From Streptomyces sp. STR69 (GTDB taxonomy: Bacteria; Actinomycetota; Actinomycetes; Streptomycetales; Streptomycetaceae): DNA of 64,000 nt. The notes under the pieces are model-generated. The model saw only the letters and a list, made by a program, of their open reading frames with translations, was not told the DNA's origin and ran no database searches. Made by a program: the position numbers and the translations under genes. The stretch lies in NCBI RefSeq assembly GCF_024519455.1, contig NZ_JALJRY010000019.1:146491-210490 (forward strand), in the 5' to 3' direction. Shown in pieces: positions 49,684 through 57,574 of the stretch. Within the stretch, counting starts at the first letter, position 1, and each line of letters starts with the position of its first letter.

Positions 49684-49986
49684 GTGTCAGACATCCCCCC
49701 CGACCTCACCTGGGAACGCGCCGCCCCACCGGACGCCACCGGACCCGGCCCCTGGATAGAGATCGCCTTCGGCGCGGGGGACGACGGCGAGGCCCCGGTC
49801 TACATCCGCGAGACCAGCGACCCGGAGAACGTCGTCACCACCAACCGCCGCAAGTGGGACGCCTTCGTACTGGGCGTACAGGCAGGCGAGTTCGACCACT
49901 TCGTGGAGGGCGTGGAGGACCTGGAGGACACGGACGGGGCGGATCCGGCGGACCCAACAGGCCCGGAAAACGGGCCAGATGCATAG
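49684..49986 (+). CDS. DUF397-like protein without an adjacent XRE partner
   Basis: A 100-residue acidic protein (PPDLTWERAAPPDATGPGPW, then IEIAFGAGDDGEAPVYIRET, TTNRRKWDAFVLGVQAGEFD). The order of a substrate strand, IR-E-T/S-D-P segment and W-x-x-F-x-x-G-x-x-x-G end matches DUF397. There is no XRE gene next to it. The GTG at 49684 is the likely start. The stop overlaps the VOC gene by eight bases. Confidence 0.7.
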   Translation: MSDIPPDLTWERAAPPDATGPGPWIEIAFGAGDDGEAPVYIRETSDPENVVTTNRRKWDAFVLGVQAGEFDHFVEGVEDLEDTDGADPADPTGPENGPDA

Positions 49987-50362
49987 AAGCCGCGTCTTCG
50001 CCCTCCTGATCGACACCCCCGGGCCGGAGGCCGCCGCCGCTGCGGCCTTCTGGTCGGCGGCCCTCGGCGTCCCCGCCGAGCCGGTCCCCTCGGAGGAGCA
50101 GTTCACCACCCTGCACGAGGGAATTCCGGGGCTGGTGACGGCGGTTCAGGCCGTCGACGATCCCAACCCGCGTTTCCACATCGACATCGAGACGGACGAC
50201 GTGGCGGCGGAGACCGCCCGCCTGCTCGCCCTGGGCGCGACCCCGGTCTCCCGCTGGCTGGAGTGCCGCACCCTGCGCGCCCCCGGCGGCCACCTCCTGT
50301 GCGTCCTGCCGGTGCACAGCCCCGCCGACGTCTTCAACGCCCAGTCGCGCAGCTGGAGTTAG
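49979..50362 (+). CDS. VOC-family protein
   Basis: A 127-residue single-module vicinal-oxygen-chelate protein (SRVFALLIDTPGPEAAAAAA, then FHIDIETDDVAAETARLLAL, and LRAPGGHLLCVLPV). It lacks an obvious full metal-ligand set. It overlaps the DUF397-like gene by 8 bp, so the two are probably co-translated. Function unknown. Confidence 0.82.
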   Translation: MHRSRVFALLIDTPGPEAAAAAAFWSAALGVPAEPVPSEEQFTTLHEGIPGLVTAVQAVDDPNPRFHIDIETDDVAAETARLLALGATPVSRWLECRTLRAPGGHLLCVLPVHSPADVFNAQSRSWS

Positions 50363-50455
50363 GGCCACCAGCGTGGGCTGCCGGCCCGCGAGGCACCGCA
50401 CACGGTCCGGTCGGCGCCTGCCATCGAAGCCGCGCCCCCGCCGCCCCGCACCCTC

Positions 50456-51394
50456 CTACGCCACCGCCCCCACCGAGAACCGCACTCCCGTGAGCTCCTC
50501 CGAAGCCGTCCACAGCCGCCCCGCCGCCGCCACGTCACTCGCCTCGGGGCTGCGCCCCACCAGCGTCGGCGCCCCGCGCATCTCGCCCAGTCCGTTCGGT
50601 CCGACGTAGCTCGCGCCGGGCAGGTCCTGGGTCGCCGCGTACAGCGTGGGCAGGGCGCCGCCCTTGTCGTCCTGGGCCAGGACCCTGTTGCCCACGGCCA
50701 TCAGCGCGCGGCTGACCGGGTTCGCCGTGTGGCTCTGGAGGTTGGTCGCCGCCCAGCCCGGGTGGGCCGCCAGCGCGCGGACGCGTGAGCCCGACTCGGC
50801 CAGCCTGCGCTGGAGTTCGAGCGTGAACAGCAGGTTGGCCAGCTTGGACTGGGAGTAGGCGCGCTGCGGGCCGTAGATGCCGTCGAGGTTCAGGTTCTCG
50901 AAGTGGATGTAGCCGTCGCCCATCTTGTGCGCGCCGGAGGAGACGGTCACCACGCGGTCGGTGATGTGCGGCAGCAGCAGGTTCGTGAGGGCGAAGTGCC
51001 CCAGGTGGTTGGTGCCGAACTGCGTCTCGAAGCCGTCCCGGGTGCGCCCCTCGGGGAGCATCATCACGCCCGCGTTGTTGATGAGCAGGTCCAGCGGGCC
51101 GTCCCAGCCCTCGCCGAACTCCCGCACGGACGCCAGGTCCGCGAGGTCCAGCCGCCGCACCTCGGTGCTGCCGCCCGCCTTCGCCGCGGCGGCCCGCCCG
51201 CGCTCCGGGTCCCGTACGGCGAACACGACGTGTGCGCCCGCGCGGGCCAGCTCGGCGGCGGCGGCGAAGCCGATACCGCTGTTGGCGCCGGTGACGACCG
51301 CCGTCCGGCCGGTGAGGTCGGGGATCCGGCTCGCGTCCCACCTGGGCGCCCTGCCGCTGCTCTTGTCACTGATGGTCTTGTCCGTGTTGCCCAT
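50456..51394 (-). CDS. SDR-family oxidoreductase
   Basis: A 312-residue classical short-chain dehydrogenase of the retinol/WW-domain-like type. The cofactor motif is VVTGANSGIG, the NNAGV motif is present, and the catalytic residues are Ser in VVTVSSGAHKMG and Tyr-x3-Lys in YSQSKLANLL. NADP(H)-dependent. The ATG at 51394 lies right behind GGGAGG, a spacing that is too short; an in-frame TTG at 51412 may be the true start. Divergent from a TetR-type regulator that probably represses it. Confidence 0.9.
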   Translation of the reverse strand: MGNTDKTISDKSSGRAPRWDASRIPDLTGRTAVVTGANSGIGFAAAAELARAGAHVVFAVRDPERGRAAAAKAGGSTEVRRLDLADLASVREFGEGWDGPLDLLINNAGVMMLPEGRTRDGFETQFGTNHLGHFALTNLLLPHITDRVVTVSSGAHKMGDGYIHFENLNLDGIYGPQRAYSQSKLANLLFTLELQRRLAESGSRVRALAAHPGWAATNLQSHTANPVSRALMAVGNRVLAQDDKGGALPTLYAATQDLPGASYVGPNGLGEMRGAPTLVGRSPEASDVAAAGRLWTASEELTGVRFSVGAVA

Positions 51395-51484
51395 GCCTCC
51401 CAATGTAGGCAACGACTACAATGCTGTCAATGACAACAATGATGTCGCCAGCAACAATGCTGCCGCTGTCTACATCGGGATACG
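51395..51484. promoter_or_regulatory. SDR/TetR intergenic operator array of 18-bp repeats
   Basis: ACAATGCTGTC, ACAATGATGTC and ACAATGCTGCC start at 51418, 51436 and 51454, exactly 18 bp apart. A degenerate fourth copy (CCAATGTAGGC) lies at 51400. The palindrome TGTCAATGACA (51425-51435) falls within the first unit. This repeated spacing in a 90-bp divergent promoter region points to binding of several regulator dimers, most simply the adjacent TetR protein. Confidence 0.75.
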
Positions 51485-52096
51485 ATGGTTCACATGCCTG
51501 TACGCCCCTATCACCACGGAGACCTGCGCTCCGCCCTGCTCGCGAGCGCGGAGCGCACCCTGCTGGAGAAGGGCGTCGCGGCCCTGTCCCTGCGTGAGCT
51601 CGCCCGGGACATCGGGGTCAGCCATGCCGCCCCCGGCCGCCACTTCAAGGACAAGCAGGCCCTCGTCGACGCGCTGGCCCTGTCCGGCTTCGAGCGCATG
51701 GCCCAGGTGCTGGACGGCGCCGACGCCCCCGCGCTGCCGCTGGAGGAGCGCCTCACCGCGCTGGCGAAGGCGTATGTGCACTTCGCCGCGTCCAACGCCG
51801 AGCTGCTCGAAGTCATGTACTCGCGCAAGCACGACCCGGACATCTCCGAGCAGTTGAGCGCGGCCGTGGAGAGCACGACCGTCCCGTTCGTGCGGATCAT
51901 CTCCGACGCCCAGGAGCGCGGCGAGATCGTCGCCGGCGACCCCTGGACCGTCAGCCTGGTGGTCGGCGCCGCACTGCACGGCACGGCCTCCTTCGCGGCC
52001 CAGGGCACGCTCACCCCGGAGGCCGCGGTCGCCGGTATCCCGGTCCTCGTGCACCACCTGCTGAACGGCCTCAAGCCCCGCGAGAACGAACAGTGA
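51485..52096 (+). CDS. TetR-family transcriptional regulator
   Basis: A 203-residue repressor. The N-terminal helix-turn-helix is at about 8-55 (YHHGDLRSALLASAERTLLE, SLRELARDIGVSHAAPGRHF). The remainder is a TetR_C-type ligand domain (AYVHFAASNAELLEVMYSRK). The ATG at 51494 (MPVRPY) is an alternative start. It probably controls the divergent SDR gene and itself through the 18-bp repeats. The stop overlaps the next gene. Confidence 0.9.
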   Translation: MVHMPVRPYHHGDLRSALLASAERTLLEKGVAALSLRELARDIGVSHAAPGRHFKDKQALVDALALSGFERMAQVLDGADAPALPLEERLTALAKAYVHFAASNAELLEVMYSRKHDPDISEQLSAAVESTTVPFVRIISDAQERGEIVAGDPWTVSLVVGAALHGTASFAAQGTLTPEAAVAGIPVLVHHLLNGLKPRENEQ

Positions 52097-52551
52097 GCGA
52101 CAACTACTTGACGGTGATTCCGACCGATCCGTCCTGGCAGCCCGACCGGGACGCCGCGGATCACGCAGCGGCCGTACTGTCCGGGCTGCTGCCCGACGAC
52201 GACGCCCGTCGCGGCCTGGACGTCAGATGGCACGACACCGTCGAGGTGGTCTCCTGCGGCGGCAACCTGAAGACGATCAGCTGCCCGCACTGCGGCACGG
52301 AATCCGACGGCTGGTGGGGCGAAGCCGTTCAGGAGCGGTACGACGAAGGCTTTTCCACCCTCCTGGTCACGGTCCCCTGCTGCGGCGCCGAGACATCACT
52401 CAACGACCTGGTCCACGACTGGCCGATGGGCTTCGCGAGCTTCAGGATCGAGGTCCTGTACCCGAACCGGGGGTGGCTCACCGAGGAGGAACTGGCCTCC
52501 GTCGCAACCGCGCTCGGGCATCCCCTGCGCCAGATCCTCGCGCACTTCTAG
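52093..52551 (+). CDS. Hypothetical protein with two cysteine pairs
   Basis: A 152-residue protein starting at a GTG that overlaps the TetR stop. The segment SCPHCGTESDGWWGEAVQER has a C-x2-C pair, and TVPCCGAETSLNDL supplies a C-C pair, so a structural zinc site is likely. A further Cys lies at VVSCGG. The family is not recognised; proteins with this layout are common in Streptomyces as hypothetical. The last codons run into an 11-bp tandem repeat. Confidence 0.78.
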   Translation: MSDNYLTVIPTDPSWQPDRDAADHAAAVLSGLLPDDDARRGLDVRWHDTVEVVSCGGNLKTISCPHCGTESDGWWGEAVQERYDEGFSTLLVTVPCCGAETSLNDLVHDWPMGFASFRIEVLYPNRGWLTEEELASVATALGHPLRQILAHF

Positions 52552-52583
52552 CGCACTTCGAGCGCACGTCCAGCGCACCGCAG
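52540..52583. repeat. Four tandem 11-bp repeats across a stop codon
   Basis: GCGCACTTCTA, GCGCACTTCGA, GCGCACGTCCA and GCGCACCGCAG follow each other without gaps from 52540 to 52583. The first unit contains the final codons of the hypothetical protein, whose stop lies at 52549-52551. The repeat may come from slippage, or be a short binding array. Confidence 0.85.
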
Positions 52584-52853
52584 ACGCCTCCCGTTGACGC
52601 CTGTCAACGCGCGTCCCGCTGTGGATTTTCCGTGGAGAGAGTCAAGCCCGGGCCATTGCCGTGTCATCCCGGCGCCATTGATCAGCAATCCCCCAACCCC
52701 CTTGAGTAACGCGGAAGTCAGAACTCCGGAACCCTTCTTGTTGTCACGTACTCAACAAGAGATGGTCGTCACGGGCCGCCGCCCCCACCGGGAACCTCAC
52801 CGGTGGATCCCCCACCCGCAGGCCTCTGCCCACCTCACTCTGGAGGCTGTACG
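52552..52853 (+). promoter_or_regulatory. Promoter region of sedolisin gene 1
   Basis: This 302-bp stretch begins with the 11-bp tandem repeat and contains the conserved TCTTGTTG/CAACAAGA inverted repeat at 52736-52760, shared with the second protease. From ~52709 (GCGGAAGTCA) to the start codon the sequence aligns with the equivalent region at 54427-54569. No gene is seen in it. Confidence 0.6.
52736..52760. repeat. Inverted repeat upstream of sedolisin 1
   Basis: TCTTGTTG (52736-52743) and CAACAAGA (52753-52760) flank TCACGTACT. The same element with one base change is at 54450-54474 in front of the second protease, 96 bp before its start codon. It could be an operator or a 5'-UTR stem. 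Confidence 0.85.
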
Positions 52854-54227
52854 TTGCGTACGTCACCCCCCAACTCCCCCCACATACGCGGCAACTGGCG
52901 AAGAATCGGTTCTGCCGCCGCCGCGACCGCCGCGCTCCTGATCGCCGGCCTCGGCACCGCGGCCCACGCGAGCGCCGCCGCGGACACCACCGCGAGCACC
53001 AAGAAGGTCAGCTCCAAGGCCATCGCCGCACAGGTCGCCAAGGCCCATGTGCAGTACGAGAAGGCAGCCTGTGGCGCCACCCCGAAGAAGGGCTTCGCCG
53101 CGTGTAACGCCCTCCGCGTCACCGGCGGCACCACCGCCTTCATGGAGAAGCAGGCCGCGCTGAAGGGCGTCGCCGCGAAGACCATCTCCCCGAAGGCCAC
53201 CACCGACGACCCCACCGGCTACGGCCCCTCGGACATCCAGTCCGCCTACGGCCTGGCCGACGCGGCTGCCGACAACGGCTCCGGCGAGACCGTCGCGATC
53301 GTCGACGCCTACGACGACCCGAACGCCGAGGCCGACCTCGCGACCTACCGCTCGTACTACGGCCTCTCGGACTGCACCACCGACAACGGCTGCTTCACCA
53401 AGGTCAGCCAGACCGGCTCGACGACCTCCCTCCCCTCCGCCGACAGCGGCTGGGCGGGCGAGGAGTCCCTCGACCTCGACATGGTCAGCGCGACCTGCCC
53501 GAACTGCAACATCCTCCTGGTCGAGGCCAAGTCGGCGAGCGACGCCAACCTGGGCACCGCGGTGAACGAGGCCGTCAAGCTGGGCGCCAAGTTCGTCTCC
53601 AACTCCTACGGCGGCTCGGAGTCCTCCTCCGACACGACGTACGACACCTCGTACTACAAGCACCCGGGCGTCGCGATCACCGCCAGCGCGGGCGACGAGG
53701 CCTACGGCGCCGAGTACCCGGCCGGTTCCCGCTACGTCACCGCCGTCGGCGGCACCAAGCTCTCCACGTCCTCGAACTCCCGCGGCTGGACCGAGAGCGT
53801 CTGGAAGACCAGCAGCACCGAGGGCACCGGCTCCGGCTGCTCGGCGTACGACGCCAAGCCCACCTGGCAGACCGACGCCACCTGCACCAAGCGCATGATC
53901 TCCGACGTCTCGGCGGTCGCCGACCCGGCCACGGGCGTCTCGGTCTACGACACCTACGGCGCCGACGGCACGGGCTGGGGCACCTACGGCGGCACCAGCG
54001 CCTCGTCCCCGATCATCGCCTCGGTCTACGCCCTCGCCGGCACCCCCGGCAGCAGCGACTACCCGGCCTCCTACCCCTACGCAGCGGCCGGCACCTCCGC
54101 GCTGAACGACGTGACCAGCGGCAACAACGGCACCTGCTCCACCTCGTACTACTGCACCGCGAAGTCGGGCTACGACGGCCCGACCGGCTGGGGCACCCCG
54201 GAGGGCATCTCGGCCTTCACCGGCTGA
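52854..54227 (+). CDS. Secreted sedolisin-type (S53) peptidase 1
   Basis: A 457-residue preproprotein beginning at a TTG with GGAGG seven bases upstream. The signal peptide ends near AAHASAAAD, a propeptide runs to ~120, and the catalytic domain follows. Putative catalytic Glu and Asp lie in WAGEESLDLDMVSATCPNC, and the nucleophile is in YGGTSASSPIIAS. SNSYGGSESS holds the oxyanion region. Sedolisins are acid-acting subtilisin-fold serine-carboxyl peptidases. Near-duplicate of the next gene. Confidence 0.87.
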   Translation: MRTSPPNSPHIRGNWRRIGSAAAATAALLIAGLGTAAHASAAADTTASTKKVSSKAIAAQVAKAHVQYEKAACGATPKKGFAACNALRVTGGTTAFMEKQAALKGVAAKTISPKATTDDPTGYGPSDIQSAYGLADAAADNGSGETVAIVDAYDDPNAEADLATYRSYYGLSDCTTDNGCFTKVSQTGSTTSLPSADSGWAGEESLDLDMVSATCPNCNILLVEAKSASDANLGTAVNEAVKLGAKFVSNSYGGSESSSDTTYDTSYYKHPGVAITASAGDEAYGAEYPAGSRYVTAVGGTKLSTSSNSRGWTESVWKTSSTEGTGSGCSAYDAKPTWQTDATCTKRMISDVSAVADPATGVSVYDTYGADGTGWGTYGGTSASSPIIASVYALAGTPGSSDYPASYPYAAAGTSALNDVTSGNNGTCSTSYYCTAKSGYDGPTGWGTPEGISAFTG

Positions 54228-54311
54228 GGCACCACCGCAGAGCCTCCCCGTCGGGTCACGGGGAGCCGCCGGCAAAGGGGGACGTGGGGTCCCCTTGGCG
54301 GAGCAAATGGC

Positions 54312-54342
54312 AACGGGCCGCGGCAACCAGCCGCGGCCCGTT
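54312..54342 (+). terminator. Terminator of sedolisin gene 1
   Basis: AACGGGCCGCGG (54312-54323) pairs perfectly with CCGCGGCCCGTT (54331-54342) around CAACCAG. Nearly the same sequence ends the second protease gene. Confidence 0.9.
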
Positions 54343-54449
54343 CGCCGTGTCCCGGTCCCGCGATGGGCCCCAACTCCCATGAAAAACCTGTGAGTTTGGT
54401 AAAGAGCCAGACCCTGTTCGGTAAGCCGGAAGTCAGGATTCCAGCAGCC

Positions 54450-54474
54450 TCTTGTTGTCGCGTACTCAACAAGA
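54450..54474. repeat. Inverted repeat upstream of sedolisin 2
   Basis: TCTTGTTG (54450-54457) and CAACAAGA (54467-54474) flank TCGCGTACT. It is the counterpart of the element at 52736-52760, in the same relative position before the gene. Confidence 0.85.
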
Positions 54475-54569
54475 GATGGTCATCGCGGGCCGCCCCCCAC
54501 CGCCGGGGAAACCGCACCGGCGAGACGCACCCGCACCGCCCCTGTTCCACCGACTCAGGAGGCTGCACC

Positions 54570-55883
54570 TTGCGTACCACGACCCCCAACTCCCCCCACA
54601 CGCACGGTAGATGGCGCCGCATAGGTTCCGCGGCCGTAGCCACGGCCGCACTCGTCTTCACCGGCCTCGGCACCGCCGCACAGGCCGACGCCGTGCAGAG
54701 CGCCACCACCTCCGCCGCGGTTACCTACGCCGCCACCCCCTGTGCGACCCCCAAGCACACCGGCGATCTCACCTGCAAGTCCTACCGCGTCACCGGCGGC
54801 CTCACCGCCTTCCAGAAGATGCAGGCCGCGAAGACCGGCATCACCCCCAAGGCCGCCGACGCGTCGACCCCCTCCGGCTACAGCCCGACCAACCTCCGGT
54901 CGGCATACGGCCTCACCTCCGCCGCCGCCTCCAACGGCTCGGGCGAGACCATCGCGATCGTCGACGCGTACAACGACCCCAACGCCGAGGCCGACCTCGC
55001 GACCTACCGCTCGTACTACGGCCTTTCCGCCTGCACCACGGCCAACGGCTGCTTCAAGAAGGTCAGCCAGACCGGCTCCACGACGTCCCTCCCCACCAGT
55101 GACGCCGGCTGGTCCGAGGAGATCTCCCTCGACCTCGACATGGCGAGCGCGATCTGCCCGCTGTGCAACATCACCCTCGTCGAGGCCACCAGCGCCAGCT
55201 ACGTCAACCTCGGCACCGCCGAGAACGAGGCCGTAGCCCTCGGCGCCAAGTTCGTCTCCAACAGCTACGGCGGCTCGGAGTCCTCCTCCCAGACGTCGTA
55301 CGACACCTCGTACTACAACCACGCGGGCGTGGCCATCACCGTCTCCTCCGGTGACAGCGCCTACGGCGCCGAGTACCCGGCGACCTCCCGGTACGTGACG
55401 GCCGTCGGCGGCACCAAGCTCTCCACCTCCTCCACCACCCGCGGCTGGACCGAGGCCGTCTGGCGCACCTCCAGCACCGAGGGCACCGGCTCCGGCTGCT
55501 CCGCCTACGACGCCAAGCCCAGCTGGCAGACCGACACCGGCTGCACCAAGCGCATGGAGTCCGACGTCTCCGCCGTCGCCGACCCCGCCACCGGCGTCTC
55601 CGTCTACGACTCCTACGGCGTCACCGCCGGCTGGTACACCTTCGGCGGCACCAGCGTCTCCGCCCCGATCATCGCCGGCGTCTACGCCCTCGCCGGCACC
55701 CCGGCCAGCGGCACCTACCCGGCGCAGTACCCCTACGACTACGCGGGCACCTCGTCCCTCAACGACGTGACGAGCGGCTACAACGGCTCCTGCACCACGG
55801 CGTACTTCTGCACCGCCGAGACCGGCTACGACGGCCCGACCGGCTGGGGCACCCCGGAAGGCATCTCGGCCTTCGCCAACTGA
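54570..55883 (+). CDS. Secreted sedolisin-type (S53) peptidase 2
   Basis: A 437-residue preproprotein starting at a TTG behind AGGAGG. It is closely similar to peptidase 1 from ~residue 90 onward. The catalytic region has WSEEISLDLDMASAICPLC and the Ser motif FGGTSVSAPIIAG. The signal peptide ends near AAQADA. The propeptide is shorter and more diverged than in copy 1, as expected for a region under weaker constraint. Secreted; general proteolysis during growth or development is inferred. Confidence 0.87.
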   Translation: MRTTTPNSPHTHGRWRRIGSAAVATAALVFTGLGTAAQADAVQSATTSAAVTYAATPCATPKHTGDLTCKSYRVTGGLTAFQKMQAAKTGITPKAADASTPSGYSPTNLRSAYGLTSAAASNGSGETIAIVDAYNDPNAEADLATYRSYYGLSACTTANGCFKKVSQTGSTTSLPTSDAGWSEEISLDLDMASAICPLCNITLVEATSASYVNLGTAENEAVALGAKFVSNSYGGSESSSQTSYDTSYYNHAGVAITVSSGDSAYGAEYPATSRYVTAVGGTKLSTSSTTRGWTEAVWRTSSTEGTGSGCSAYDAKPSWQTDTGCTKRMESDVSAVADPATGVSVYDSYGVTAGWYTFGGTSVSAPIIAGVYALAGTPASGTYPAQYPYDYAGTSSLNDVTSGYNGSCTTAYFCTAETGYDGPTGWGTPEGISAFAN

Positions 55884-55928
55884 GGCCGACCGAGGGACCC
55901 CCACCCTGATCTGATCCACAGTCACATG

Positions 55929-55967
55929 TCATGCCACCGTGGGTCGTGGGGGCCACACGTGGCATGA
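55929..55967 (+). terminator. First hairpin after sedolisin gene 2
   Basis: TCATGCCAC (55929-55937) pairs with GTGGCATGA (55959-55967). Together with the stronger stem that follows at 55970 it closes the protease transcript. Confidence 0.65.
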
Positions 55968-55969
55968 GG

Positions 55970-56002
55970 GAACGGGCCGCGGCATCCAGCCGCGGCCCGT
56001 TC
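55970..56002 (+). terminator. Main terminator of sedolisin gene 2
   Basis: GAACGGGCCGCGG (55970-55982) pairs perfectly with CCGCGGCCCGTTC (55990-56002) around CATCCAG. It is the duplicate of the terminator at 54312-54342. Confidence 0.9.
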
Positions 56003-56178
56003 ATCATGAGAACATCAGCACGAGCAACTCGATAATCAGGGGCTAACGACCGAACCACGCACAGGTTCCGCCCAGGCCTCGTTGCCCGGCGTTACCTACC
56101 GTGATACACAGAGTGACCGTACGCAGTATTCGTACGAAACTCGCCAACCAATGACGCCAAGTCGACATACGACGGCGG

Positions 56179-56195
56179 CATTGTCGGCGACAATG
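56179..56195. promoter_or_regulatory. CATTGTC-GGC-GACAATG palindrome before the T4SS-like cluster
   Basis: Seven-base arms CATTGTC (56179-56185) and GACAATG (56189-56195) flank GGC, about 60 bp before the first gene of the cluster. It is the best operator candidate for this transcription unit; the binding protein is unknown. Confidence 0.55.
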
Positions 56196-56256
56196 ATGCC
56201 TGACCTCTGCGCACCAGCAGGGGATGCGGAACTACCCACCAGGGGCGGTGACTTAC

Positions 56257-56565
56257 ATGTTCCTTGCGGCCGACAAGGGAGACATCAACACCATCATCGG
56301 GGGGATCGCTCCGGACTGGGGCCCCTTCGGCAGCCTGGGCAACGAGGCCAAGGTGATGATCGAGGTCGTGATGGCGGTCGCCATCCTGCTCTGTCTCGGA
56401 ATCGCCGTATGGGGTGCGGCCAAACAGCGCATCGGCGCGACGGCGCTCCGCGACACGTTCAGCGCGGAACAGGGCAAGGGCCTCATCATCGCCGGGCTGA
56501 CCGGGGTCTTCATCATCGGCTCCCTAGGCACCCTCTTCACGATCGTGTACGGCATGGCCGTATAG
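56257..56565 (+). CDS. Small two-helix membrane protein, first gene of the T4SS-like cluster
   Basis: A 102-residue protein with two hydrophobic helices (VMIEVVMAVAILLCLGIAVW and LIIAGLTGVFIIGSLGTLF). The layout resembles pilin-like VirB2/TrbC or PrgI-type small subunits of conjugation systems, but similarity by eye is weak. The ATG at 56257 is chosen; an upstream in-frame ATG at 56224 is possible. It is 169 bp upstream of the next gene. Confidence 0.7.
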   Translation: MFLAADKGDINTIIGGIAPDWGPFGSLGNEAKVMIEVVMAVAILLCLGIAVWGAAKQRIGATALRDTFSAEQGKGLIIAGLTGVFIIGSLGTLFTIVYGMAV

Positions 56566-56734
56566 CCGCCGGACTCGACCGCCCGCTCTCCCCACCCCAC
56601 CCGCCCGTCGCGCCCACCGGCTGAGGTTGCGTTTCCCTGATGTCGAGTCACCACACCGCGCCCGCGCGGGAACCAGCACGGCTACCGTCGTACTTCCAGA
56701 TGTTTCTGGACGACGGCGAAGGGGCGTACCCGGC

Positions 56735-57574
56735 ATGAGTTCCGGAGACGAGCACGAGACCTCCGGCGGTTACGGCGGCACCGGCCAGACCCGAACCCGC
56801 TACCCCCAGACCGCGGGCGACGTCTACGGCGGCGCCCGCAGAGGCGGCCGGTCCTCCTCCAGAAGCCTGGTGACGGTCGTCGGAGTAGTCGTCCTCCTCA
56901 TCGCCGCCATCGCCTTCGCGAACCGCGGCGGCAACGACTCCGCCTCCAACGACACGACCGTGTCCGGCGGTTCGAAGCCGGACGCGAGTTCCACGGCGGC
57001 CAGCGGCACGAAGCCGGTGCAGACGAAGGCGGGCGGGATCCCCGCCGGCTTCGCGCACGACGAGCAGGGCGCGGAGAGCGCCGCGACCAACTACGCGACG
57101 GTGCTCGTCTCGGCGGACATCCTCAAGCCGGCCCGGCGGGCGGAGATCGTGCGGCAGGTCTTCGTCGCCGACCGGCAGACCGCGCTGCAGAACAGCCTCG
57201 ACCAGGCCTACTCCAAGGAGTTCCTGAGCAAGCTCGGCCTGGACGCGAACGGTAACGCGAGCACGGGCAACACCTACGTCTCCCGCACCGTGCCCATCGG
57301 CACCAAGGTCACGAGCTACTCGGACACCGCGGCGACGGTGGAAGTCTGGTGCACCGGGCTGTACGGCACGGCCGGCACCGTCTCGACCAACCCGGTGACC
57401 AGCGACTGGTTCACCCTGACGCTCCACCTGCGCTGGGCGGACGGCGACTGGAAGGCCGACAGCTTCTCCCAGAAGGACGGCCCCGCCCCCGTGCCCGGCG
57501 ACAACAAGGCATCGACTGCCGACGAGATGGCCAAGGCCGTCCAGGAGTACGGAGGGTTCACCTATGCCCGGTAG
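56735..57574 (+). CDS. Membrane-anchored protein of the T4SS-like cluster
   Basis: A 279-residue protein. The cytoplasmic start (1-45) is Gly/Ser/Arg-rich, and one membrane helix follows (about 46-66, LVTVVGVVVLLIAAIAFANR). The ~210-residue extracytoplasmic domain (AGFAHDEQGAESAATNYATV, VEVWCTGLYGTAGTVSTNPV, LHLRWADGDWKADSFSQKDG) resembles the NTF2-like fold of VirB8/TcpC-type proteins. Its stop overlaps the next start by 11 bp. Function inferred from context. Confidence 0.78.
   Translation: MSSGDEHETSGGYGGTGQTRTRYPQTAGDVYGGARRGGRSSSRSLVTVVGVVVLLIAAIAFANRGGNDSASNDTTVSGGSKPDASSTAASGTKPVQTKAGGIPAGFAHDEQGAESAATNYATVLVSADILKPARRAEIVRQVFVADRQTALQNSLDQAYSKEFLSKLGLDANGNASTGNTYVSRTVPIGTKVTSYSDTAATVEVWCTGLYGTAGTVSTNPVTSDWFTLTLHLRWADGDWKADSFSQKDGPAPVPGDNKASTADEMAKAVQEYGGFTYAR

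Larger units (their letters stand above)
54228..54569 (+). promoter_or_regulatory. Terminator and promoter region between the two sedolisin genes
   Basis: This 342-bp gap holds the terminator of protease 1 (54312-54342) and the promoter of protease 2, including the TCTTGTTG/CAACAAGA inverted repeat at 54450-54474. GGAAGTCAGGATTCC (near 54428) is itself partly palindromic. No gene is seen in it. Confidence 0.6.
55884..56256 (+). promoter_or_regulatory. Terminators of sedolisin 2 and promoter region of the T4SS-like cluster
   Basis: The 373-bp gap first holds two hairpins (55929-55967 and 55970-56002). It then has a region with small palindromes: CGTACG-7 nt-CGTACG near 56115 and CATTGTC-GGC-GACAATG at 56179-56195. 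These lie where the promoter of the membrane cluster should be. No gene is seen in it. Confidence 0.55.
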
